From contig JAZKGA010000001.1 in NCBI GenBank assembly GCA_040386235.1, positions 1 to 64,000 on the forward strand: a stretch of DNA of 64,000 nucleotides, written 5' to 3'. The DNA is from JAZKGA01 sp040386235. GTDB lineage: Bacteria; Pseudomonadota; Alphaproteobacteria; Micavibrionales; Micavibrionaceae. The position numbers and the translations under genes are program-made. Shown here piece by piece: positions 37,857-45,363 of the stretch (positions are counted from its first letter, which is position 1; each line of letters opens with the position of its first letter). The notes below the pieces were generated by a model. It searched no databases and was not told the DNA's origin. It saw nothing but the letters and a program-made list of their open reading frames with translations.

Positions 37857-38993
37857 TCACTTTGTTGCGCGGCGCAATACGGCATATCCCAACACCGCAG
37901 ATATCAGCGATCCCGCAATAACGCCCAGGCGGATGGCCTTATGCCCATCTTCCCCGCCGACCGCCAGTTCCCCGATAAACAAGGACATGGTAAATCCGAT
38001 CCCGCACAGCATCGCGACACCCAGAATGTGTCGCCAATTCACCCCGGCCAAAGGCGCACACCAGCGCAACCAGATCGCCATTTGCGCAAAGGCGAACACG
38101 CCCACCATCTTACCGATAACGAGGCCGAGGGTGATCCCAAGGGTCAAGGGTGCGACAAAATCCACCAGGCCGATCCCCGCAAGGGACACGCCCGCATTGG
38201 CGAACGCAAAGATCGGCAAAATACCATACGCCACCCATGGGTGCAGGCGATGTTCAAGGCGTCCGCCGCTTTTACCGGGAATGGCCAAAGCCGTCAGAAC
38301 GCCGCCAATCGTTGGATGCACCCCGGATTTTAACAGTGCAGCCCATAACACACAGCCGACCAGGACGTAAGCAGCAGGCGCCATCACGCGGCGCGCCCGC
38401 AAACTTAATAACCCGACACATGCAAGCCCAGCCATTAACAGGGCCGCAATGTTCAGATCAGCGGTGTAAAACAGCGCGATAATAACAATTGCCCCCAGAT
38501 CGTCCATCACCGCAATCGCCGTCAAGAACACCTTGACCGAGATCGGCACGCGCGATCCCAAAAGGGACAAGACCCCAAGCGCAAAGGCAATGTCGGTCGC
38601 AGCCGGAATGGCCCAGCCGCGCCAGTTTTCAGGGTGATTTATATTGACGGCCAGATAGATCAGCATCGGCAGAACCATGCCACCAACCGCGGCAATGGCC
38701 GGCAGCATCGCATGACTGCGCGAGGCCAGGTTGCCGGTCTTGAATTCGCGCTTAATCTCTAACCCCACCAGAAAAAAGAAAACGGCCATTAAACCGTCAT
38801 TGATTAGCAGCAAAAGCGGCTTAAGCGTGGCATGGTACAGCCCGGCAAACGGCGTATTGGCGATGATGACCGCCAGCACAGCCGCCAGGAACAGGATAAT
38901 GCCCGCAGACGCTTCCAATCGCAGAAATGCACGTAATTTTGCAGTCATAACAAAAGAAGGCGGCGGGGGAACGACAAAACGGGACATGCCCAT
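37857..38993 (-). CDS. nhaA: Na+/H+ antiporter NhaA
   Basis: The 378-residue inner-membrane antiporter has about 12 hydrophobic segments and the essential Asp pair in TAIAVMDDLGAIVIIALFY. The conserved opening is EASAGIILFLAAVLAVIIANTP. It exports Na+ in exchange for protons for pH and salt homeostasis. It starts at ATG 38993 or at a second ATG 6 bases later. It lies next to the phage-like lysis genes, all on the minus strand. Confidence 0.95.
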   Translation of the reverse strand: MGMSRFVVPPPPSFVMTAKLRAFLRLEASAGIILFLAAVLAVIIANTPFAGLYHATLKPLLLLINDGLMAVFFFLVGLEIKREFKTGNLASRSHAMLPAIAAVGGMVLPMLIYLAVNINHPENWRGWAIPAATDIAFALGVLSLLGSRVPISVKVFLTAIAVMDDLGAIVIIALFYTADLNIAALLMAGLACVGLLSLRARRVMAPAAYVLVGCVLWAALLKSGVHPTIGGVLTALAIPGKSGGRLEHRLHPWVAYGILPIFAFANAGVSLAGIGLVDFVAPLTLGITLGLVIGKMVGVFAFAQMAIWLRWCAPLAGVNWRHILGVAMLCGIGFTMSLFIGELAVGGEDGHKAIRLGVIAGSLISAVLGYAVLRRATK

Positions 38994-39034
38994 ATCCTAT
39001 CGCATCCACCGCCGCGGCAAAACACTTTTGTGTG

Positions 39035-39523
39035 TTAGATTTTGCGCTTCTTCTCTTCCGATCGTTGGTACACATAAATGCCCAAGACAGATAACCCGAC
39101 CGCCCAGATGGTGCCCAGCGAAGCCATGGCGTCAATCACCACACCTGCTTGACCCGTCTCAAATGCGATAACATAAGCGATGGCCAGCATTTGTGCCGTC
39201 CACGTCAACGCAATCAAGTACCCGAAAGTGGGGCGCATGCGGCGCACGTAAGGATCAGCAGACCCGACCTCTGCGCGCAGCGATTCATTCACCTGGGTAA
39301 TAATGGTTTCCCGTTCGCCACTGGCCATTTCCTCCAGCTTCTCATAGTGGCGATTCATCTCACCCAATTGTTCTGGCGGAATTTTGCCTTGGGTCAAAAC
39401 CGCGCCCACAGATTCAAGGGCGGCGGATGCGCCCTGGGCCGCGGGATGAGGGACATTTTTGAATAATTCAGCCAGGCCATTCACCAATGCCGGCAGGCCC
39501 AATTTAATAAGCGGTGCAACCAT
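39035..39523 (-). CDS. 3TM-type holin (phage / gene transfer agent family)
   Basis: A 162-residue protein with a coiled-coil middle (LGEMNRHYEKLEEMASGERE) and two clear C-terminal membrane segments (FGYLIALTWTAQMLAIAYV and AMASLGTIWAVGLSVLGIYV) separated by a short loop, ending in a basic tail. This layout matches the three-TM holin family of phages and GTA-like elements. It likely makes membrane lesions that release the adjacent hydrolase. It is the last gene of the lysis set. Confidence 0.75.
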   Translation of the reverse strand: MVAPLIKLGLPALVNGLAELFKNVPHPAAQGASAALESVGAVLTQGKIPPEQLGEMNRHYEKLEEMASGERETIITQVNESLRAEVGSADPYVRRMRPTFGYLIALTWTAQMLAIAYVIAFETGQAGVVIDAMASLGTIWAVGLSVLGIYVYQRSEEKKRKI

Positions 39524-39534
39524 ATCTGTTCTCC

Positions 39535-40023
39535 TTAAGCGATAAGACGGTAAAAAATATGCCCGCCAATGTGGCAGACGGGCGTGTGATCACGCGCCCA
39601 AAACGGGGCGACAGACCTGGCGTGATAATGATCGGCGCCGCGCGTGATATCAGGCAGGCGACCCATGACCGCCAGTGTGGCAATCCGGTGCGCTGTGGCA
39701 AAGCCTGCGTCTTTCATATCGACACGGATCAGAGCCGGAAAATTTGGATCATTCTTGTTCCAGCAGCTAAACTGATACGGCTTTTGACAGACCTGCACGA
39801 TTGTCCGACCCCACCAGTAATCGCCGCGTTGCCTGGCCACAGCGACACGGTTTAAGACCACATTGGCGACCGCCTGCATGCCATCTTCTCCCTCACCACG
39901 GGCTTCGCCCCATATGGTGCGGGCCAGGACATCGACAATCAGGTCCCTGCTGAATTTCTCACCCTGCTTGTCTGTCTCGACGGCTGGATCAGGTATGGAA
40001 CGCGGATAAATACGTTGCTTCAT
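39535..40023 (-). CDS. SleB/CwlJ-type cell wall hydrolase (phage endolysin-like)
   Basis: A 162-residue protein of the hydrolase_2 family. The catalytic region is ARTIWGEARGEGEDGMQAVANVVLNR, followed by PYQFSCWNKNDPNF, and GADHYHARSVAPFWA near the C-terminus. It cleaves peptidoglycan and, with the holin 11 bases downstream, forms a lysis cassette. No signal peptide is visible, consistent with holin-dependent release. Confidence 0.85.
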   Translation of the reverse strand: MKQRIYPRSIPDPAVETDKQGEKFSRDLIVDVLARTIWGEARGEGEDGMQAVANVVLNRVAVARQRGDYWWGRTIVQVCQKPYQFSCWNKNDPNFPALIRVDMKDAGFATAHRIATLAVMGRLPDITRGADHYHARSVAPFWARDHTPVCHIGGHIFYRLIA

Positions 40024-40035
40024 GTCATCAACTCC

Positions 40036-40305
40036 TTAGCGTTTGGTGTGTTTGGCCTGTAATGCCTCGGCCTTGAGTGCGGTCTTATCCAGCTTGGCTT
40101 CGATCCGCAGTAAGTGGTCAATCAACTGGCGTTCCAGATCGCGCATATCGGCGATTTGGGCGTAGTTGCGCGCGACCTCTAACCGGTGTGCCGCCAGCGC
40201 GTCGCGCAATAGCATGCACAATGTTGGAGACGATGATTGAACGCCATCAGGACGTTGGACGACGGAACACGCGCAGGCGCACTTTTGCTGTGCCAGTTGA
40301 CACAA
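40036..40305 (-). CDS. small coiled-coil phage-type protein
   Basis: An 89-residue frame just upstream of the hydrolase. The second half (LRDALAAHRLEVARNYAQIADMRDLERQLIDHLLRIEAKL) resembles the short coiled-coil proteins found beside phage lysis genes. The first 30 residues are Cys-rich and unusual, so the true start may be the ATG at codon 31. Its function is unknown. Confidence 0.5.
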   Translation of the reverse strand: MCQLAQQKCACACSVVQRPDGVQSSSPTLCMLLRDALAAHRLEVARNYAQIADMRDLERQLIDHLLRIEAKLDKTALKAEALQAKHTKR

Positions 40306-40497
40306 CCGCGCATATGACGCGTGATGGTTTTTACCAGCGCCTACGCGCTGTCAGCCCGATGTAAGACATACGCGCAAATCGTACTTGCATATTCCTATAT
40401 ATTATGTAATTATTGCCGTGGCCGTTAAGGCAGTGTGGTTTTACAGCGGATGTTATGATACGCTGCAGTGGAAATTGACCTGAAAAAGGAAATAATA

Positions 40498-40911
40498 ATG
40501 GCGATGTTTGATAAATTAATGTCGGCTTTGGGCCTGGAGAACAGCGAGGCGGAAAACGCCGCGATTACCCGCGCCAATGAAAACCGTCGCGGCCAGCCAC
40601 GCCGAAATTGCGACCAATGTATCGCCGAAATTGAAGGTCTGAATTACCCGATTGAAGATTGGAGCCCAGGCGGCGTTCGCATTTTCTGTGACAGCCGCGT
40701 GTACCAAATCGGCCAGACAATGCCAATCACAATGAAATTCCGGATGCAGGAACGTATCCTGCGCGTCACCCATACAGGTACTGTTGTGCGTAAGGGGAAT
40801 GACTCTGTCGCCCTGAATTTCACTGCGCCACCGCCTGAAGTGAAACAGCAATTCCAATTGATCATCGACGATTTTAATGTGCGAGAGTTAGCCAGCTCTC
40901 ATATCCTGTAA
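40498..40911 (+). CDS. PilZ domain protein
   Basis: A 137-residue protein with a PilZ c-di-GMP-binding fold. The RxxxR-type arginine cluster is NRRGQPRRNC and the D/NxSxxG motif is EDWSPGGVRI, as needed for ligand binding. A short N-terminal extension (MAMFDKLMSALGL) precedes it. An AAGGAAA ribosome-binding site supports the ATG at 40498 rather than a GTG 30 bases upstream. It stands on the opposite strand, between the phage lysis genes and the phage head genes, with its own terminator. Confidence 0.85.
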   Translation: MAMFDKLMSALGLENSEAENAAITRANENRRGQPRRNCDQCIAEIEGLNYPIEDWSPGGVRIFCDSRVYQIGQTMPITMKFRMQERILRVTHTGTVVRKGNDSVALNFTAPPPEVKQQFQLIIDDFNVRELASSHIL

Positions 40912-40912
40912 T

Positions 40913-40945
40913 AAAAAAAACACCCCGGAAATCGGGGTGTTTTTC
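40913..40945. terminator. bidirectional terminator between PilZ and scaffold genes
   Basis: ACACCCCG, GAAAT loop and CGGGGTGT are flanked by A8 and T5. It ends both the PilZ transcript and the phage head-gene transcript, which never reaches the lysis genes. Confidence 0.85.
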
Positions 40946-40958
40946 TGTGTGCGGGATG

Positions 40959-41819
40959 TTACTTCACATCGCCATACATGTCTTCAAATGCTGCGGCCAC
41001 TTTGGCCACGATTGAAGGATCCCGGTCACGCCAGTATTTCGGATCACGCATCAACGCTTTGATCCCGGCTTCATCCAGTCCGGCAGCCGCGCCGCCGCCA
41101 TTGGGTGATAATCCGGCACCATCCGCAGTCATCATGCGATACAGGGCCAGAACACCTTCATAAGAGGACGATAGGCCTTTCAGCACATCAGCTGGCATGC
41201 TTTTGCGACCGAAGGCGAGCAACTGACGCGATACCTCACGCCATTTGTCCACGCCGCCGAAATGACCGACCAGACGATCCAGTTCGCGATCCGCCTGGAA
41301 TTCACCGGCGACGTCCAGGATCAACGGCACCAGCTTTTCAGCCGCTGCGTCATAGACAGCCTGGGCTTGTTCGGCGCTGAACCCCAGCGCGAACAGCTTC
41401 TGATTCAGCTCGGAGTCGCTGTCGAATAACCCGTGAGAGCAGTCGATCTGGTACCCATCCGCGGTTTCCGGTTGGCCCAGCAGACGGTAAATACGCTGCT
41501 TGTCTTCGGGACCTTGCGGCATTGGCAGGGATTGCGACAGCTTCTGTTCCAGGTGCAGATAGGATTTTATCAACGCGTCCAGGCGAACCTGGCCGGCTTT
41601 CGCGTCCCAGAACTTTTCCGGCAGGTTTAGCGGTTTTTCGGCTGAATCCGATTCAGCAGACGTGTCAGTGCCTTCTTCACTGCCCGAATCGCTGCCTGTA
41701 TCCGCAGCGTCACGCGGCGACAGGTCGCCTTGATCGTCTGACACAGGCGCGCGTAATAAGTCGATATCTTCAATACTGTCATTTTTCTTCTCCGTTGGTT
41801 TAAGCGTTTTAGAGGACAT
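40959..41819 (-). CDS. phage capsid assembly (scaffold-like) protein
   Basis: A 286-residue acidic protein. The first 60 residues are Asp/Ser/Glu-rich and disordered. The middle contains LPEKFWDAKAGQVRLDALIKSYLHLEQKL, a signature of the T7-type scaffold family in alphaproteobacterial phages, and the C-terminal part has LMRDPKYWRDRDPSIVAKVAAAFEDMYG. It lies directly downstream of the portal (11-base overlap), as in podovirus-like modules. The major capsid gene that normally follows is missing. Confidence 0.75.
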   Translation of the reverse strand: MSSKTLKPTEKKNDSIEDIDLLRAPVSDDQGDLSPRDAADTGSDSGSEEGTDTSAESDSAEKPLNLPEKFWDAKAGQVRLDALIKSYLHLEQKLSQSLPMPQGPEDKQRIYRLLGQPETADGYQIDCSHGLFDSDSELNQKLFALGFSAEQAQAVYDAAAEKLVPLILDVAGEFQADRELDRLVGHFGGVDKWREVSRQLLAFGRKSMPADVLKGLSSSYEGVLALYRMMTADGAGLSPNGGGAAAGLDEAGIKALMRDPKYWRDRDPSIVAKVAAAFEDMYGDVK

Positions 41820-43380
41820 TTACATTTTCTCCTTGGTTAGAAGTGGGGTTAGAAGTGGGGTTAAGCGTTGCAGTGTTTAAAAGTGTGGTCAGGCCTTCGG
41901 GGATGACGGTGGTGTAATACGCGGCGGGAATGCCCATAATCTGCCCCAACGACTTGACGATTTCCTGGATATTTAGACTTTGCGCGGCAACAGGCCCAAG
42001 ACGTTGCACCAGTTGCAGCCAGTCCATAACATTCTGCGCGTCACGTTGCGTGGCAGCCCGTACCAGAGGCGACAGGATATCCAGCACCAAAAAGCGACTA
42101 TCCAGCGGCAATTCCGGAATCTCACCGCGCCGTGACAAGATGGAAAAAGCCCGCAACAGCAGCGGATAGAGTAATTCCGACTGCAATCGCGCATATGCCC
42201 CGCTCAATACCAGGGCCATTTCGGCCACGCGTTCCATCACTTCGGTCGCTGTCATGGCCCGCATGTTAGCCTGTGGCAGGCGATCAACGATTAAGGCATG
42301 GCGGATACGCTTCCTTAAATCCTCAAGCACCAGTTGTGACACATCGAATTTGGATGGCATTTCCAACGGCGTCAGGCCTTTCGATCCCACCGCCTTCGGA
42401 ATGATCGTGCCGGGGCTTAGGGTGATATTCGCAGGGTTCAAAACCCCGTCATCATCTGCCTGCCAAATCCCCGCCACCGCAATCGACGCGTTTTTCAGGG
42501 TCAATTCAACAACGCGGTTGGCTGTTTTAATGTCAGGCAGAGCTTTCATAACCGGCGATCGCCCGTAATCCTCGCCCGGTGATTTCATCCAGCGCATGGC
42601 GATCAAGGGTGAGTTTGGCAATGTGCGGTACTGTAATAAAGTGCCGCCCGCAATGTCCAGGGCCATCACCGATACGTTCACGCCGCCCCTTGGGTATGGT
42701 TCAATCGCCTCCAACAATTTGTGGCTGTCGGCGGGCGCAACCTTGCCGTTTTGCGATAGGATGGCGACGGCCTCATCACCGTAACGTGTTGCGATTTGCA
42801 GGGTGGTCAACTGAATCGGGCGATACAGCGTATCCAGCTGCCCTGTGCCACTATCGGCCAGAATGCAATCGGCCAGCGGAATGGCTTTAAAGCGGAAGGC
42901 CGTCTCCTCCCCCACCGGTGCTTCTTCAAACAGCAAGCAGGCTGTGCCGCCAATAACCAAGTCCAGCAAGCATTGATGCAACTCAACCTGAATATTACTG
43001 CGGCGCAGATGCTGGGCCACAATATCGCTGATCCGGCCCAGACGAGGCGACAAATCATCGGCCTCATCCGGCTGAACATCAGGACCGGGACGCAGGTTGA
43101 ACCAAGGACCTTGCAACGGGACCAGATGGCCTAACAGGGTCGAGGATAACTGATCCACCGCATCGGGCGCCGTGCCGTCAAACAGGCGTTCTGATTTCCG
43201 GTCAGGACGCGAAGCGGCACCGCAAAACCCGCCATAGGCCGGCAACGTGTAATCATAACAATCGCGCCACAAGGACTCCCAGGACGACCGGGCGGCTTTT
43301 GCCACTTCAAATCGTGCCAGAATATCCATCGCGCGTTTTTCCAACGATATGTCAGTGGGTGAACGTGAAAGGACTGTCAT
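41809..43380 (-). CDS. phage portal (head-to-tail connector) protein
   Basis: The 523-residue protein matches the T7-type head-to-tail connecting protein. It opens RSSWESLWRDCYDYTLPAYGGF, followed by RLFDGTAPDAVDQLSSTLLGHL and GPWFNLRP. The stem region includes MRWMKSPGEDYGRSPVMKALP and MRAMTATEVMERVAEMALVLSGAYARLQSELLYPLL. The portal forms the DNA entry ring of a capsid. It is intact, with no internal stop. An unusual short repeat in its tail (NPTSNPTSN) comes from a duplicated 15-18-base segment near 41835-41865. Confidence 0.88.
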   Translation of the reverse strand: MTVLSRSPTDISLEKRAMDILARFEVAKAARSSWESLWRDCYDYTLPAYGGFCGAASRPDRKSERLFDGTAPDAVDQLSSTLLGHLVPLQGPWFNLRPGPDVQPDEADDLSPRLGRISDIVAQHLRRSNIQVELHQCLLDLVIGGTACLLFEEAPVGEETAFRFKAIPLADCILADSGTGQLDTLYRPIQLTTLQIATRYGDEAVAILSQNGKVAPADSHKLLEAIEPYPRGGVNVSVMALDIAGGTLLQYRTLPNSPLIAMRWMKSPGEDYGRSPVMKALPDIKTANRVVELTLKNASIAVAGIWQADDDGVLNPANITLSPGTIIPKAVGSKGLTPLEMPSKFDVSQLVLEDLRKRIRHALIVDRLPQANMRAMTATEVMERVAEMALVLSGAYARLQSELLYPLLLRAFSILSRRGEIPELPLDSRFLVLDILSPLVRAATQRDAQNVMDWLQLVQRLGPVAAQSLNIQEIVKSLGQIMGIPAAYYTTVIPEGLTTLLNTATLNPTSNPTSNQGENVNVL

Positions 43381-43381
43381 C

Positions 43382-43642
43382 TTATTCTCCTAATAATGTT
43401 TTACGGGCGGGTTGGGCCGTTTCCGGCGTCAAAAGACCGCGGAACGAGGTATGGACGGTGCTGCTTTGCCCGCGTGCGCGGCGCAGAACGTCTTCGACAC
43501 GTTTGGCTTCCAATTCGGCCTCGGTCGGGCCGGTGGCCACTGGCAGTGCGGCTGGCGGTGGCGGGGATGCCACCGGCTGTTGTACAGTCCGTTTTGATGA
43601 TGATTTCAGGGCCGGTGCGATAAATGAGGTTAAGCCACCCAT
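43382..43642 (-). CDS. small phage-type protein upstream of portal
   Basis: An 86-residue protein starting MGGLTSFIAPALKSSSK, with a strong AGAAGGAGA ribosome-binding site. A Pro/Ala linker leads to TEAELEAKRVEDVLRRARGQSS and the tail RGLLTPETAQPARKTLLGE. Small proteins with this RR-rich helix and a KTLLG end are common just upstream of podovirus-type portals. Their role is unknown. The longer frame to 43855 lies within the neighbouring gene and is rejected. Confidence 0.65.
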   Translation of the reverse strand: MGGLTSFIAPALKSSSKRTVQQPVASPPPPAALPVATGPTEAELEAKRVEDVLRRARGQSSTVHTSFRGLLTPETAQPARKTLLGE

Positions 43643-44067
43643 GGCGATTGTCTCCTTCTGGTCTTGGGATTGGTGAGGTAAAGGTAAAGCTGGTAAGGGG
43701 TCCATACACGCTTGCTGTGAATACCCAACAGGCGCTTCGTCACTTCGACGCAGGATAACGGCATGATCGGCGCGGGCCGATGCGGCGGCGGCGCCATCAC
43801 AACAGACACCAGAATATGACCGGCCTGGCGCAATTGCTCCGGCAAATCCGGGCAACCTTCGGGCACCGTCACGTCATCGACCAATAAATGGTGCGACAAT
43901 GGATCAACAATGGTCCAGCCGCGCGGCCGATCCGTTGCCGGAATAATGACCGCGCAATGACGAAAACCGGTTTTAAGGAAGCGCAGCCAAAAGAATGACG
44001 TTTCATTGCTGAAAATGACATAGGCCGTGCGTGTGGGGGTTTGCATGAAGGTGGGTTCAGCGATCAT
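43630..44067 (-). CDS. conserved phage-associated protein, possible cysteine-peptidase-like fold
   Basis: A 145-residue protein with RTAYVIFSNETSFFWLRFLKTGFRHCAVI and, later, SCVEVTKRLLGIHSKRVWTPYQLYLYL. The arrangement of a central His (FRHC), an early polar strand (VDPLSHHL) and a later Cys in SCVEV hints at an NlpC/P60 or transglutaminase-like fold, but the family is unassigned. It overlaps its neighbours on both sides (13 bases downstream, 4 bases upstream), so it is cotranscribed with the portal genes. Confidence 0.55.
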   Translation of the reverse strand: MIAEPTFMQTPTRTAYVIFSNETSFFWLRFLKTGFRHCAVIIPATDRPRGWTIVDPLSHHLLVDDVTVPEGCPDLPEQLRQAGHILVSVVMAPPPHRPAPIMPLSCVEVTKRLLGIHSKRVWTPYQLYLYLTNPKTRRRQSPWVA

Positions 44068-44513
44068 GCGACCCCGTCCATTTTGCGCAGATGATGGGGG
44101 ATGACCAGACCCTGGCGGACAAAAGCCACGTCCAGGATTTTCATCGCCTGATGCCACAGCGTCGCGGCCCGGGCTTCCTGCTTACGCGACTGTATTGGTG
44201 AAACCGCGCGAATACCGTAATGACGCAGCACCAGGATGTGATCGTACAATAAACGGCGATTGCGGCGCAGGCGGTCAACGATATCCAAGATATCCGCAAT
44301 ATAAGACGCCGTTACGCCATTGGAAAAACCCGTGCCCCCCACCTTTGCGTAATGCGTCCCATCATGCGCGGCCCGTGCGGCCTGAATGAACCAGAACCAA
44401 GCCTGTTCGGCTGTGGTAAAGGGATGGGAAGAGGCAGCCGCGCGCATGGAAACAGCGGTTCCAGAAGCGATGTGCGGCGCGGGCGATGAACAAAGGTGGG
44501 GGGAGAGTGTCAT
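44064..44513 (-). CDS. conserved phage-associated helical protein
   Basis: A 149-residue protein, first gene of the minus-strand phage block. Its core is TTAEQAWFWFIQAARAAHDG, ADILDIVDRLRRNRRLLYDHILVLRHYG and ATLWHQAMKILDVAF. Similar proteins occur beside phage-like clusters in Alphaproteobacteria, and I know no established function. No clear ribosome-binding site marks the start; a second ATG lies 66 bases downstream. A strong promoter lies 42 bases upstream. Confidence 0.55.
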   Translation of the reverse strand: MTLSPHLCSSPAPHIASGTAVSMRAAASSHPFTTAEQAWFWFIQAARAAHDGTHYAKVGGTGFSNGVTASYIADILDIVDRLRRNRRLLYDHILVLRHYGIRAVSPIQSRKQEARAATLWHQAMKILDVAFVRQGLVIPHHLRKMDGVA

Positions 44514-44554
44514 GGTCGTGTGTTTTGTTGCGTTTTTATTCCTTGTTTGTTCTT

Positions 44555-44581
44555 TGTATAAGGAAATATATCCTATGTCAA
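44555..44581 (-). promoter_or_regulatory. phage-block promoter with operator-like dyad in the spacer
   Basis: On the minus strand, TTGACA (44576-44581) and TATACA (44555-44560) are 15 bases apart, the same spacing as the rrn promoter here. The dyad AGGA-AATATA-TCCT (44561-44574) fills almost the whole spacer, and the -35 sits in the TATGT-TG-ACATA inverted repeat shared with 8800-8812. A protein bound there would block transcription of the phage block. The divergent S24-like regulator starts 59 bases away. Confidence 0.5.
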
Positions 44582-44639
44582 CATAAAAAGAGATTATATT
44601 CTTCTTTTCATTGCCGCGCGTTTAAGAGATGATTTTCCT

Positions 44640-45311
44640 ATGTTTACACATCAATTCATTTGGACCGCGATCGACGCCCTGGCGCAAAAGCACGGATATT
44701 CAACATCTGGCCTGGCCAAACGGGCGGGGTTAGATTCGACCACTTTTAATAAATCCAAGCGATTCACGCCGGAAGGGAAGCCGCGTTGGCCATCCACTGA
44801 ATCCATCTCTGTTATTCTCGCGGCGACGCACGCAACAATGAGTGAATTTATTACATTGGGGGAACAGGCCGCGACCGCCAATGGCCAGATCTCTGCCCTG
44901 CCCCGCAACCACGCGCAAAAGGGCGTTCCAGTTATTCCCCTGGATAAAATGCACATGACGGAGGCCTTCGACCTGAACGGCTATCCGCTGGGCGATGGCT
45001 GGAAAATGATTGACCTGCCGCCTTTGCATGGCGAAGGCCGGAACCGTCTGTACGGTATTCGCGTGGTGGGCACGGATTACGAGCCTGTCTATCGGGCCGA
45101 GGATATATTGCTGTGCCAGCCATTCGTGAAATTACGGGCCGGGATGCGCGCCCTGCTGCTGCGCCGTGACGGAGCCCTGTTTCTGGCGACAATCGGGGAC
45201 GTAAAGAACGACATTATTCGCTTTGACGCCCTGGGCAGTGATGCAAAATCGCATGCCATGCCGTCCAGCGATTTTGCCCTGACCGCCCAGATCCAGTGGG
45301 TCAGCCAGTAA
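44640..45311 (+). CDS. S24/LexA-like HTH regulator lacking the catalytic dyad
   Basis: The 223-residue protein has an N-terminal helix-turn-helix (YSTSGLAKRAGLDSTTFNKSKRF, then RWPSTESISVIL) and a C-terminal S24 beta domain. The S24 signature that normally reads GDSMEP is G144-T-D-Y-E-P149 here, so the nucleophilic Ser is Asp146. The region that should hold the general-base Lys reads GALFLATIG with no Lys. It therefore cannot self-cleave in the LexA/CI manner and is more likely a constitutive or ligand-responsive repressor. It is divergent from the phage block. Confidence 0.82.
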   Translation: MFTHQFIWTAIDALAQKHGYSTSGLAKRAGLDSTTFNKSKRFTPEGKPRWPSTESISVILAATHATMSEFITLGEQAATANGQISALPRNHAQKGVPVIPLDKMHMTEAFDLNGYPLGDGWKMIDLPPLHGEGRNRLYGIRVVGTDYEPVYRAEDILLCQPFVKLRAGMRALLLRRDGALFLATIGDVKNDIIRFDALGSDAKSHAMPSSDFALTAQIQWVSQ

Positions 45312-45316
45312 AGCAC

Positions 45317-45346
45317 AAAAAAAACCGCCCCGAAGGGCGGTTCTTA
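45317..45346. terminator. bidirectional terminator
   Basis: AACCGCCC, CGAA and GGGCGGTT are preceded by an A-rich run. It lies between the convergent S24-like gene and the outer-membrane protein gene and ends both. Confidence 0.8.
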
Positions 45347-45363
45347 ATCTTTAAAAGATCAGC

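Noticed and set aside
43643..43855. N-terminal extension of the small portal-adjacent gene
   Set aside because: It lies in an alternative frame of the neighbouring gene, while a strong ribosome-binding site directly precedes the ATG at 43642.
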